From positions 1,178,001 to 1,242,000 of the forward strand of contig JBBELK010000454.1 of NCBI GenBank assembly GCA_037783545.1: 64,000 bases of DNA, in the 5' to 3' direction. Position numbers and translations under genes: made by a program. The notes below the pieces were generated by a model. That model made no database searches, was not told the DNA's origin, and saw nothing but the letters and a program-made list of their open reading frames with translations. This stretch comes from Henricia sp. BOLD:AAB3569 (lineage: Eukaryota; Echinodermata; Asteroidea; Spinulosida; Echinasteridae). Below are positions 20,030 through 29,997 of this stretch, in pieces; position 1 is the first letter of the stretch, and every line of letters starts with the position of its first letter.

Positions 20030-23000
20030 GTAAACATTAATAATTCTCGATTGGATAAGCGTTTTTACCTAGCCATTGCTACGTTTTCTTATAATGGCAC
20101 ATTATCTGTCAGAAAGAGCAAACTCAACGTAAAATCCTAAATTTAGGAGCGAAAACTTGAAGCATTTACTCAGGAAAACAATTTTTAGATCAGCCCATGG
20201 TTTTCTGCACAGCACAGGATGCACAGCACAGGGTCCAAATGCAGTAGCCCTAAAAATAGGGCTGTAAATTGCTCGCTTTTCAAATCTGACATATTAGAGT
20301 CGCTGTAATAAGTCAGATTTGAAAAGCGAGCTGTTTACAGCCCTATTTGTAGGGCTAGCAGGCAGTCATAAACTGTTTTACACAATGATATACATGTATT
20401 TTTAGCAAAATGTTTAACAATTAGTCATTTACAATATCTCAATAGACCTTATGCACGGCGGCCATGACAGAGGGCAGTCACATTGTCACATGCACGAGTG
20501 AGCACATTGTGGATCTATTGTCACATCAAAACCTGTCCTCTGTCATGGCTGCCGTGCATAATGTCTATTATAACCCTAGAATAAACAGCAGTTCATCAGT
20601 GGCTTATAAACATGATTAATTTTGTAATCTTGTGAATGGATATTGTTGCAGTTGTTTGAGATTTTCAGAGTGATTTTTCTGTTAATTAACAGGAAGTAGC
20701 GGTTAAACTTGAACCCAAGAATGCCAAGCATCCACAGCTACTGTATGAGAGTAAACTCTACAAGATTCTACAAGGAGGGGTTGGAATTCCAAGAATACGG
20801 TAACATGATCAATTTAGGGGAAAAAAATAAATAAAATTAGTAGTGACGTGGGCTGCATTCCAAATCTGCAAACATTGCAAACATCTGCAACAACAGGTAC
20901 CTGGCTTCCTATAGACAAGTGCAGAAAAGCACTGTAACCAGTGGCGAACGTACGTTGGCAATGTTTGCATTAGTGGAACACAGCCCAGGGCAGCTGTTGC
21001 TAGGGTTGCACACAAGTAAATAGGGCTCTCATAGAAACCAATGCTAAATGCCAAATGCCAAATTTTCAAAAATCATTTAAAAATACTCAACTCTCTCAGC
21101 TTAGGACAACAACCAAAACACTAATTGAAGTCTCATCTTTTCAATTCTGTTCAATTTTATGAGGGTATTAATCCGTCACCTTTATTCCCTAATTTCCACT
21201 TGAAACAAAACTACCACTGCAACAGTGAAAATTACTAAACAGACCAGCATCCATTTTGGAACAAAAAAATAGGGCCACTTTTAGGAGCTACATTGTCCAA
21301 ATGTTTATAGTTGGAAGAAAAAATACCCCACATCGCGGCGATGGCCATATTTTACAGAAGACCACACTCGTGTAGCTCGCAACTTTCTCTAATAAAGAAG
21401 AATTTGAGGGCATACAAAATATTCATGAGCTCGGCGCACAGATCTCTGCCCATTTACTTGGGTGCACCCCTAGAGAAGTTCAAGTGCCAACTGAACTTTA
21501 AACAGCCTGTAACTTGACCAAGTCTTGTTGAATTGTGAGAGCCTGCAGAGCCATGTGGTGGTCGTGTTTCTTCAACTATCTTAAAGAGTGACAGACTATT
21601 TCTATAAACTATTTTCGTTTCCAAACTCAGATGGTTTGGGCAAGAGAGGGCCTACAGTGTACTAGTCATGGAGCTCCTCGGGCCAAGCATCGAGGATCTC
21701 TTTATTTTCTGCCGTCGGCACTTCACTATGAAAACAGTGCTCATGTTAGCCGATCAGGTCAGTATAATACACATGTACTAAGACACGCCCGCAATGTGTA
21801 TAATGTCTTAAAGAAGTTACTCCGAGTAAACGAAGCTCTCACGGGGTGAGTGTGTTCTTGTGAGTGGTAGTGCGTTCTGAAAGGGTAAATGGTGGCATGA
21901 CTGGTGGAGCCAGATTCAGGCCTTGACATTAACCGGGGTTACCGAGGCCAATGGCCCTATGCCCTGCCGAGTTGACCCTGATGCCCCTGATGCCCCTTCA
22001 AGATATACATTTTTCAAGGCCAACTTGGCCAGCATGCCCTATCTTCTTAAATTTCATGAGGCTTGTATACACTAATAACCAGTACACATTTGGTACAAAG
22101 TTGGCCGTGGTGCACCTCCAGTTGGCCTCAGTGTCCTTTGAAATTTGGACAAAATTAAGGCCGGATTAAACTGCCCTTTATTTTGATAGCGTTGAGGTTT
22201 TCAGATTTATTTAAAGTATAACTGGTAAGGCTCAAACCTACCAGCCAACTGTCGGATAAAAATAAACGGGTGATTTCTAACACTGTTTTTGTTTTTCTCT
22301 TCTCCGTTATCTACAGGCAATAAGTCGAATAGAGTTTGTTCACAACAGAAATTTCATCCATCGTGACATCAAGCCAGATAATTTTTTGATGGGCATCGGG
22401 AAAAGTTGCAATCAGGTAAACTTAAAAATATTGCAACTCTTGTTCAAATGAAGAATACCTACAACCTTAGTGTATCATTTGCAAAAGTTGTTAACTAGTT
22501 CCCTGATCGACAGCCTTGTGTTTATATTACACCCATATACTGCCAAACATTATCACGAATCGGTGTTCTTTCTTTGCAGGTATTTTTAATAGATTTTGGT
22601 CTTGCCAAGAAGTATCGCGACAGCAAAACGCGACAACACATACCGTACCGAGAAGATAAAAACCTGACTGGGACAGCAAGATATGCGAGTATCAACGCTC
22701 ACCTTGGAATTGAACAAAGGTAAAGACACAGACTGTGGTTAGCACTTGATTTTGAGGGTGCATTTAGACATCAGAAATTGTGACCATTATTATAAATTAA
22801 TAAATACCTTAGACAGTTTACGCATCCCTATCGGCCGAGAGCACGTCACGTGGGCAGTTTTAAACAGATGATAAAGGCCCAGTCAGTCTTAAACACTTTT
22901 AAGCCTATGGCTCGCGGCCGCACCCGCGCTCTGGTCGTCGCGTATGAAACACACATACAGAAACTGCACGCTCCCAAAAGCTAATTGCACTGTGACAAGT

Positions 23001-24840
23001 ACCCGGTCATGTGCGTGCGCATACAACACGCTTGCATTACGTGACAACTCGCGTACAGCTAGCAGTTCATACGAACGCGGTGTAGGTAAAGTGAATGCAA
23101 AACATGGCAAAACGACAAGCTAATTTTGATGAGTTTTACCTATTTACACGAAAAAGGTTTGGCAGAAGGCACTGGCGATTATCAGCGTCCTGGCCCCTAT
23201 CCGGTTTAAAACGTATGTTTAAGGTTTCGCACTGTGTGAATGTACGTGTACATTTATCAGCTAAATCTGCCAATGCTCCCAGAGTTACGCGTCACGAGAA
23301 GTGCATAAAGTCATGATGTATCAGTATCCGTGAGAAACCTCCCTAATGTATTGGCGGTACATGAATAGAGCTTTTGCACCGGCAGCCATTACAGGGGCAG
23401 GTTTTCATATTTAAATGAGGTGACAATAGATCTACAAAGTGACTACTCGTGCTTGATGTACTGTGATGTACTGCTCTATTACAGCTACTGAAAGGTATAA
23501 CTATTGGTGTGTTTTTCTTGCATGTAGCCGTCGAGATGACCTCGAATCACTAGGCTACGTGTTGATGTACCTAAACCGAGCCCAGCTTCCTTGGCAAGGT
23601 TTGCAAGCCGTCAACAAGAAGCAGAAATATGAGAAGATAAGCGAGAGGAAACTAGCCACACCCCCGGAAATCTTGTGTGAGGTAAGACACTAGCCACGCC
23701 CCCTTCCCTAGAAACTCTTGTGTATGGATGTACAACTGAGAAAAGTATCCAACACTGTGCACCAAGAGAAGTGCCAGTGTGAGTTAGTTGGTAGAGCAAC
23801 TGCCTGAGGTCTCGAGTTAAAATCTAGGGGCCAATTTCATGGAGCTGTTTTGCAGCAGATTTTGTGGTAACGGAGGCTCCGGCTATTTCATGGAGACTGT
23901 AACCTTAAGCACCCTAAAACATTTACTAGGTTCAGAAACAAAAATTTGCTTAACACTGGTGACGCAACAATACCCGTTTCTATGCACGCCATGCCTATGC
24001 ACGCCGCGGCCGTGAAATAGCCTTTACGTTAGCACAACTGTTCTGCTACAGTAAGCACACGTCAGCTAGCGCTTAAGCAGCGCCATGAAATTGGCCCAAG
24101 ATTTTGTTGCACATACCAGACAGTTTTTGTGAAACATCCTTATTTTCGTAGAGCTGGCCACAGTACATGGGGTACTGTGGCCGAGTGGTTTGGGCCACTG
24201 ACTTGTAACACTCGGGTGAAACTTGGGGTTGCAGGTTTGATACCCGGCTGTGGTACCTGTGCCCTTGAGCAAGGCATTTAAACACATTTGCTCCATCTTT
24301 CGGAAGGGATGTAAAGCTGTTGGTCCAGTGTGTTGTGTAACGCACTTAAATGATCCCAGGGGCACTCTTTCGTGAAGAGTAAGGGGATTCCCCGGTGCCT
24401 CTGGCTGCCAATGGCACCACCTACCCATGTGTCTCGATGTTTAGGTGGAGTATTAGCTTCGTAAAGACCCATTATAATGTGAAGCGCATGTGAACATATC
24501 CATATGGAATATGCGCTATATAATAATAATAATTTGGTTCAAATAAATTAGATAATTTATTCTGACTGATTCATTCTTTGTTCTGTAGGGTTATCCTGAG
24601 GAGTTTTCCCACTACCTACGCTACTGCCGAGACCTCCGATTCGACGAGGCGCCCAACTACATGTACCTACGCCAGTTATTCCGCGTTCTCTTCCGTAAAT
24701 TCAACCACCAGTACGATTGCACGTTTGATTGGACGATGCTGCGCCAGCGAACAATCCACAATCCCATGTCGGGGGTTCCTATGGCGCCCTCGCCGATGGG
24801 TGCGAGGCAACATGAAAGCAGGACCAAGACGAAGTTTTGA
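19904..24840 (+). CDS. CSNK1A1: Casein kinase 1, alpha type (complete, seven exons)
   Basis: Serine/threonine kinase that primes substrates such as beta-catenin and period proteins. Exons 19904-20029, 20693-20799, 21631-21757, 22317-22415, 22580-22719, 23528-23681 and 24589-24840 join in phase to 334 residues (human CK1 alpha has 337). Visible features: glycine loop [20 protein letters not shown] lysine, [79 protein letters not shown] in place of APE, and HQYD.TFDWTML typical of alpha rather than delta/epsilon. All introns are GT-AG. Start chosen at [11 protein letters not shown], matching alpha length. Several usually invariant positions differ (for example [18 protein letters not shown]), so this may be a diverged paralogue rather than the main alpha orthologue. 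The short basic C tail ends TKTKF. Confidence 0.95.
20241..20359. mobile_element. Compact hairpin with about 50-bp stem
   Basis: AGTAGCCCTAAAAATAGGGC then GCTCGCTTTTCAAATCTGAC pair with GTCAGATTTGAAAAGCGAGC and GCCCTATTTGTAGGGCTA. Loop of about 22 bases. It sits in the first CK1 intron on the transcribed strand, so its RNA would fold strongly; most likely a MITE. Confidence 0.75.
20443..20567. mobile_element. TGCACCGGCGGCCATGACAG family MITE, copy 2
   Basis: TAGACCTTATGCACGGCGGC to GCCGTGCATAATGTCTA, the best-preserved pair of ends in the window for this family. The TA ends suggest TA target duplication. In CK1 intron 1. Confidence 0.8.
20693..20799 (+). CDS. CSNK1A1: CK1 exon 2: catalytic lysine
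   Basis: [18 protein letters not shown] then [17 protein letters not shown], 107 nt, ending with two bases of a split arginine codon before gtaaca. The lysine in VAVK binds ATP. Confidence 0.94.
20850..20986. mobile_element. GGGCTGCGTTCCAAA-type hairpin MITE, copy 1
   Basis: GGGCTGCATTCCAAATCTGC to GTTTGCATTAGTGGAACACAG, with a conserved core GCACTGTAACCAGTGGCGAAC also present in the second copy at 53001-53142. In CK1 intron 2. Confidence 0.75.
21001..21472. mobile_element. Inverted-repeat element, TAGGGTTGCAC...AAGTAAAT type, copy 1
   Basis: TAGGGTTGCACACAAGTAAAT on the left faces ATTTACTTGGGTGCACCCCTA. The body shares GAACCAATGCTAAATGCC, GACAACAACCA and TTCTGTTCAATTTT with a diverged copy at 26474-26765. 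In CK1 intron 2. Confidence 0.65.
21631..21757 (+). CDS. CSNK1A1: CK1 exon 3: hinge and helix D
   Basis: [20 protein letters not shown] then [18 protein letters not shown] and LADQ. The acceptor is aaactcag and the donor gtcagt. RRHF replaces the commoner SRRF or SRKF. Confidence 0.94.
22317..22415 (+). CDS. CSNK1A1: CK1 exon 4: catalytic loop
   Basis: [20 protein letters not shown] then [13 protein letters not shown], 33 codons in phase 0. HRDIKPDN carries the catalytic aspartate and metal-binding asparagine. Donor gtaaac. Confidence 0.95.
22580..22719 (+). CDS. CSNK1A1: CK1 exon 5: DFG and activation segment
   Basis: [20 protein letters not shown] then [20 protein letters not shown] and HLGIEQ. 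The split serine codon AG|C crosses into the next exon. SIN is the CK1 substitute for the APE motif. Confidence 0.95.
22720..23527 (+). other. CK1 intron 5
   Basis: Intron from gtaaag to catgtag. It holds one eroded MITE at 23365-23485. The part 22800-23340 is richer in CG than its surroundings but shows no convincing exon. Confidence 0.6.
23365..23485. mobile_element. TGCACCGGCGGCCATGACAG family MITE, copy 3 (eroded)
   Basis: TAGAGCTTTTGCACCGGCAG, CAGGTTTTCATATTTAAATG and GACAATAGATCTACAAAGTG match the family; the right end is degraded. Confidence 0.65.
23528..23681 (+). CDS. CSNK1A1: CK1 exon 6: C-lobe
   Basis: [20 protein letters not shown] then [20 protein letters not shown] and [19 protein letters not shown] is the conserved basic segment. 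Acceptor catgtag, donor gtaaga. Confidence 0.95.
23827..24097. mobile_element. GGGGCCAATTTCATGG-type hairpin MITE
   Basis: GGGGCCAATTTCATGGAGCT faces GCGCCATGAAATTGGCCC. The centre differs from the copies near 27 kb; GGCTATTTCATGG and CCGTGAAATAGCC inside form a second inverted pair, so one element may sit within another. Confidence 0.7.
24171..24534 (+). mobile_element. tRNA-derived SINE, full length
   Basis: A box TGGCCGAGTGG and B-box-like GGTTTGATACC lie in a head resembling a tRNA with a long variable arm. The body has GTGCCCTTGAGCAAGGCATT and CTTTCGGAAGGGATGTAAAG, and the tail is GCGCTATATAATAATAATAA. In the last CK1 intron, sense orientation. Confidence 0.85.
24589..24840 (+). CDS. 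CSNK1A1: CK1 exon 7: end of C-lobe and short tail
   Basis: [18 protein letters not shown] then [33 protein letters not shown] and a 30-residue tail with [12 protein letters not shown], ending TKTKF and TGA. Acceptor ttctgtag. The tail is shorter and more basic than in CK1 delta. Confidence 0.95.
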   Translation, partial: GYPEEFSHYLRYCRDLRFDEAPNYMYLRQLFRVLFRKFNHQYDCTFDWTMLRQRTIHNPMSGVPMAPSPMGARQHESRTKTKF

Positions 24841-25246
24841 GGGACTGGTGCGAGTCTAGTGTCGTGGACTTTTGACATGGTTGTTTAAGACTGCCCTGTT
24901 ACTGTAAGATCTCTTGATAACCGCACCAAGTCGCCATTAAGTGGTAACTTTCCCAACACCACATGTGGCCAGTTACTGAACTATACATGGTGCGTATAAA
25001 CTGCATGCCTTTTGTTCGTTGTTCGACGTGTTTGCAATAATCAAAGTAAAAATAATTTGCATGATACACAACTTAGATACGTCAGGTTGTGCAGCGCGCA
25101 TACCAGTTGATGCATAGCGCTCATGCAAATTACAAGAGAATTAGATTAGTGAAGCCACAATGCACGTGATCATGAATAATTGTTTTAACCTGCCTTAATA
25201 TCTAAAAAATCATGGCCGTTTTTAATGAGCAAAAAAAATACATTTT

Positions 25247-25252
25247 AATAAA
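25247..25252 (+). terminator. Candidate CK1 polyadenylation signal (proximal)
   Basis: AATAAA 407 bases after the CK1 stop. Confidence 0.35.
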
Positions 25253-25723
25253 TAGTTAAATTTTACTAGCACTTTCACTCGAGTATAAAAATCGTCTTTC
25301 ATTTTTCTCTTCTTGAAATTTAACATGTTACGTAGTATAGTATACCCAAGTCTAAACTAAATCGTGATTCGGAAATTAAGCACATTTCTGCCTGCTGTGA
25401 TTTTGGAAAGACAAAAGAGAAATGTCCAAAAGATTTAGGGGGAAAACAGAATGATGTTTATGTAAGTAAAGCTTGCAGAAATGTATATATTGTACACAGA
25501 TATTTTATATTTGTATTCAAGACCTCATCTTGAGCTTGCAAAGCGACTCCTTGGCAATACTGCTGGTCTTTAAGACAGACTCTAAAAGTCATGCTAGACT
25601 GTAGTTGTATTCATTTTAAAAGTCTTGAAGACACTTGCATACCTGGAGGAGATTTTAGTGCGGTTTATTTTTTAGGTTTTTAAAAGATAGAAAAATTTAG
25701 TTCTGCACCTGTTTTCATTTTCA

Positions 25724-25729
25724 AATAAA
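25724..25729 (+). terminator. Candidate CK1 polyadenylation signal (distal)
   Basis: AATAAA 884 bases after the CK1 stop, shortly before a MITE at 25743. The intervening 3' sequence is AT-rich and free of recognised repeats. Confidence 0.4.
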
Positions 25730-25742
25730 AATTAAAGGTGTA

Positions 25743-25876
25743 TTGTCTGTTTATGGCCGACCTTGACAGGGGCCAGTCACATTGCGTCATGCACGAGTAG
25801 GCACTTTGTGGATCTATTGTCACATCATTTAAATATGAAACCTGACCCTGTCATGGCCACTGGTACAAGGGGTCTA
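25743..25876. mobile_element. TGCACCGGCGGCCATGACAG family MITE, copy 4
   Basis: CCTTGACAGGGGCCAGTCAC, GCACTTTGTGGATCTATTGT and CCTGTCATGGCCACTGGTAC identify the family. Ends are moderately eroded. Confidence 0.7.
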
Positions 25877-26473
25877 TCGACCTTGATAATTTTTGCAGTA
25901 GGTTGACATTATCTTTTCACCCCTTGCGGCTGAAAAATTCCACAAACCATGCACAAACTATCCAAGTTTGTATTTCATAACTTCTGCGTTTTTCGACATC
26001 GGCTGTGATCACAAACAAAGCACCTTTACCTTTTATAATTACTGGGTATTTAACTGATTGCCTAAGATATTCAACAAAATCTCTGAGATTGTTCTATAAG
26101 ATTTAAACTCATTGAATTTAATTGCACTGTTTGATAATAAACAAGCATGGAACTTGAGTAAATTTACTGATATTTTGTTTAATTAGATTTGTTCGTCCCT
26201 TTCTCACCCAATTGATGGGCTGAAAATACGAATTTTATTTGACAATGTAATGAAGAATCGAAGTGTGACTTCAGATGTTGCAATAATGGTTATATGGAAA
26301 CGAGCAATTTTAGGTTAGAACATGGAGGAAGGATGGTTAGAACAAGCGGGGGGTACCGGTAAGAATTTGCAAGTTGACTGGATACCACTTACGGCGCCCT
26401 CAACGTCGCCGCTGCCAAACAAACGTAGAGTGCGCTCTTCAGATTAATTGATACGTGTATGGCCAGGGCCGAG

Positions 26474-26765
26474 TTGGTGCAACCAACTAAATCGAGCCTC
26501 TATCAGAACCAATGCTAAATGCCTGATTATTTAAAAATACAACTCTCAGCGTCTCGGGACAACAACCATAATACTAATTAAAGTCTCATCTTTTTAATTC
26601 TGTTCAATTTTGTAGGAGGAGTACGGCACCTTTTTTGACTAATTTCCACCCCAAGAAAAATAACCCCAGCAGGAGTAATTTCTACAGCAGATCACACTCG
26701 AGACGGGTTTCGCGAGTTAGTATACAAATGCAATTAAATCAAGTAACAGATCTCGCCAGTTAGTA
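26474..26765. mobile_element. Diverged copy of the 21001-21472 element
   Basis: Shares GAACCAATGCTAAATGCC, TTTAAAAATAC, GACAACAACCATAATACTAA and AATTCTGTTCAATTTT in the same order as the copy in CK1 intron 2, with deletions. The right border is approximate. Confidence 0.6.
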
Positions 26766-26787
26766 CAAATTGTCAACTAACCACTGA

Positions 26788-27028
26788 GGGGCCAATTTCA
26801 TGGCGTTGCTTAGCACGAAAATTTGCTTAGCACAGGATTTGTTTGCTTTATAAAATGGATTACAAGCCAAAATTATACACCAACTTGTGTTCTTCGCAAG
26901 AGTAGGAGAATACCTTGCAATACACATCACTTACGATTTTGGCTGGCAATCCATTTTTTGCAAAATAAAGCAAACAAATCCTGTGCTAAGCAAATTTTTG
27001 TGCTAAGCAACGCCATGAAATTGGCCCC
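26788..27028. mobile_element. GGGGCCAATTTCATGG hairpin MITE, tandem copy A
   Basis: GGGGCCAATTTCATGGCGTT faces AACGCCATGAAATTGGCCCC, with paired inner blocks GCTTAGCACAGGATTTGTTT and AAACAAATCCTGTGCTAAGC. About 240 bp, well preserved. Confidence 0.85.
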
Positions 27029-27029
27029 T

Positions 27030-27256
27030 GGGGCCAATTTCATGGCGCTGTTTAGCACATAAATTCGCTTAGCACAGAATTTCATTACTTTGTAAAATGA
27101 GTTACCGTACCAGCCAAAATTGTATGTCAAATTGTGTTTTTAGAAACAGTAGCAAAACATCAGTAAATACACATCACATACGATTTTGGCTGGCAACCCA
27201 GTTTTGCGAAATAAAGCAAAGAAGTTCTGTGCTACGCAAATTTGTATGCTAAACAA
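27030..27256. mobile_element. GGGGCCAATTTCATGG hairpin MITE, tandem copy B
   Basis: It begins directly after copy A with GGGGCCAATTTCATGGCGCT and has the same inner blocks (CCAGCCAAAATTGTATG, CGATTTTGGCTGGCAACCCA). The right end is lost after GCTAAACAAG. Confidence 0.8.
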
Positions 27257-28039
27257 GTTTATTTTGTTCCAGCCGGTGCTCGATCATACATTTATGTGCT
27301 TTCTCTATTCCTAGAATCGGAGGCTGGGAGTATGCACTCTCTACGAAAGCGAAAATCCCCCATTATCCACTCGATATTTGACTGAAAATTGCAGATCATG
27401 TACATTTCGTCGTTTCGCGAATTCGCCGTCCAATTTCAGCGGATTGAAACACATATTGGAGGCTTTCGTTTGGCGTAAATCTCACCGCAAACACTCGCCG
27501 TGAAAATTCAGTCTTAGAAGATTTCTTTTGATCGCTTTAAAATTTTCATAACCGTGCCAACTGGAGCGAAGTTAATTCGTGGCGATCGACAGTTTCGCGG
27601 GAAAGAGGCTTACTTTGATTTATCTTGCGTCTCGATTCAAAGCAACCAGAGGCGAGGAAACGCGAAGGATTGGACGGAAAACAAATATTGTATCAGTCGT
27701 GGATAAACGCATCCTGAGATCTCTGGGAATTTCCACTCTGCAAAGCGACGTTAGGGAGTGCGTTAAAGGGGCACTGTTGCAAGAGGATGGGATAAACGGG
27801 GTCTTATTTAGAGGCAAAATTGTCCAACATGCCATACGATCTGCGCGTGTCCCTACAGATGGACGACATGCAAAATGGTCTTAAAGGCAGGTATCCGAAA
27901 TAATAAGGCAACATTTGAAACGATGGTCCAAAAAATATAGGATGATCCCCACAATTATTCCTTATTCACAACGTGTCGTTTGACTGTCTTGCACGCTGCT
28001 GCTTGTTTATGTAGCACGCGGACTGGCGGGACAATTTGC
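27257..28039 (+). other. Unique sequence, no recognised gene
   Basis: Relatively CG-rich block without repeats. It carries a 101-codon open frame at 27579-27884 beginning with an alternative codon; its composition does not look like a protein and it lacks a good start. It could be regulatory. Confidence 0.5.
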
Positions 28040-28184
28040 ATAATTCCTTCGGTGACCATGACAGAGGGCAGGTTTTCATATTTAAATGATGTGACAATAG
28101 ATCCACAGAGTGCCAACTCGTGCATGACGCACGGTGACAATGTGACTGCCCCCTGTCATGGCCGCCCTTGCAAAGGGTTTATTC
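28040..28184. mobile_element. TGCACCGGCGGCCATGACAG family MITE, copy 5
   Basis: GGTGACCATGACAGAGGGCA, CATATTTAAATGATGTGACA, CTCGTGCATGACGCACGGTG and CCCTGTCATGGCCGCCC match the family in order. Confidence 0.75.
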
Positions 28185-28315
28185 CTTTGGCGCAAGGAGC
28201 TAATGTCGAGCCGATTGTATGTGCTCGAATTGTCTTACGGTCGTCGTGAGGTTGTACGGCATAATTCCTGTTTTGTTTAAACATAGTTAGTTAAATTTAT
28301 GCTAATTTATGTTAA

Positions 28316-28650
28316 CAAACGTGACCAGATCACATTTTTGAGCCTCTCATTTTTTTTCCATGAGTGTTGAGATTTTGATACCATGCTGTGTGTCATATTG
28401 TTCTCATTACCATTCTGAAATTTCGCACTCTCAATCTGTATATTTCTGGGGATATCGTAAAAAAACCACCGAAGTTTAGTAAACTAATTTGTCCGGTTAC
28501 ATAAGCATTGCAGTAATTACACCGACCTTTTTGCCTCCACATCCAAATTGGGGATTGGAAATTTTCTTCCCATGGATAGTATTTTAAGGGTGTATTTTAT
28601 ATTTTAGAACGAAATCCATTTTCTAAAAAACATCTGAACACGCTCCTTTA
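28316..28650 (+). repeat. Interspersed repeat, copy 2 (see 2105-2405)
   Basis: Aligns along its length with 2105-2405 and keeps the right end CATCTGAACACGCTCCTTTA, the inverse of the left end of copy 1. The pair therefore defines a MITE-like element of about 340 bp. Confidence 0.7.
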
Positions 28651-29805
28651 ATTTATGCTGAAAAATTAATTTAAGAGACAAAAAATTCAAGGGACGTTCG
28701 GGCACAGTGTACACTTTCAGTTATAATTATTATTTGTATATAAAATAGCACAAAAGGCCAAACTTTGCTTCGACAATAGGAGGATAAAATTGTACAGTAT
28801 ATGTTTTGACATAAAAAAGATCTTCAATGTCGTTTAAAAACCTTTAAATGATCAAGACGTGAGATGATCATTAGCGGTGGCTGTGTCCGTGCAAGATAGC
28901 TGGGTCGCTTCTTTCGTTCGTGCCCGCAGCAAGTCAAGATTGAACCGAATGTTCGTCTTAATTAAGATCGTGCTTCACTAAGACGGCAAGGCGATTTATC
29001 CTCCAAACCGGATGCAAAAGGGGGTAGGGGATTGGTTCCCTAGCGGTGTCATCTTCGTGAACAACCCGATACCTAGCGATGCCTCGCACACCGAAGGACC
29101 TACATTATACTAAAATCACGCACGTTTTCGGGTGAAATATTGACGATCGCCATTTTAGTTTACACAGCGGTTTTCCTAATTCCCGTGGCGAAATTGTAAA
29201 GTTTGGTAATAAAGACACGTAGATCCTAGTATCTGGGGGGATTGTTAAGAAATTATACAACATAAGCTTTTGCTGCAATGTTGAAAAATGGATGTGAATG
29301 TCTAGGGGTTACAGCTAATGTTTTTACAATGAAAACACGGACATATTTTAATTCCCTGACCGGAACCAACTTCAGATGAAAGTAAATTGGAGCATTGTCA
29401 GGTCATGGAAAGAACCCCAACTGACTCGAACCTGTTCATGGATGTATAGCCGATGGGGAAAATATGTGATGCGACCACGCAATACTTGGTTTAGGTGTAA
29501 ACATTTAGTTATAAGCCTATGTGTACAAATTAAAATTTCCTTTTTTTTGTGCAAATTAAGGCTTCCAAAAGGGAAGTAGTAGGAAAATGACCTTTTTGAC
29601 CCCATCAAGCTTCGACGATTTTTTTAAAAATCTCGAAACCATAGCTATGTTTTGTAATCTGTTTTCGTACATATTGGATCAATAAACATATATTTGCCTT
29701 AAAGATTTTTATTTTTTACTAATAAATGTATAGGCCCTATATGAAAATTTAAATATGAAAATATTAGTGATCTATAGTATTTTCAGTATCTTTATAAAAA
29801 TCTGA
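28651..29805 (+). other. Intergenic sequence, no recognised gene
   Basis: No repeat or exon recognised. 28870-29110 is CG-richer than its surroundings; the rest is AT-rich. Confidence 0.5.
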
Positions 29806-29997
29806 AAGAGTGAAATTAGGGACTAAATGTTTTAAAGTGAAAATCTCTCTTAGATTGAAAAAGTACCCCTTCAAGTGACAACTCGAGTGAAATTTCAATC
29901 TATCGGAGTGAAGGAATTTCACTCCAAATCTTCTTGTCCCTAATTTCAATTAGAGGGAGTGAATTTTCACTCAAATAGAGTGAATTTTCACTCTTAG
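29806..29997. repeat. Cluster of GAGTGAAA / TTTCACTC palindromes
   Basis: The motif GAGTGAAA or its inverse TTTCACTC occurs about eight times in 190 bp, several as the palindrome AGTGAATTTTCACT. Outer segments GAGTGAAATTAGGGAC and GTCCCTAATTTCA are inverse, so this may be a folded MITE. Confidence 0.65.

Noticed and set aside
24171-24250. tRNA gene suggested by A and B boxes
   Set aside because: It is the head of a SINE: the fold is incomplete and the same body and tail occur at 18484-18863.
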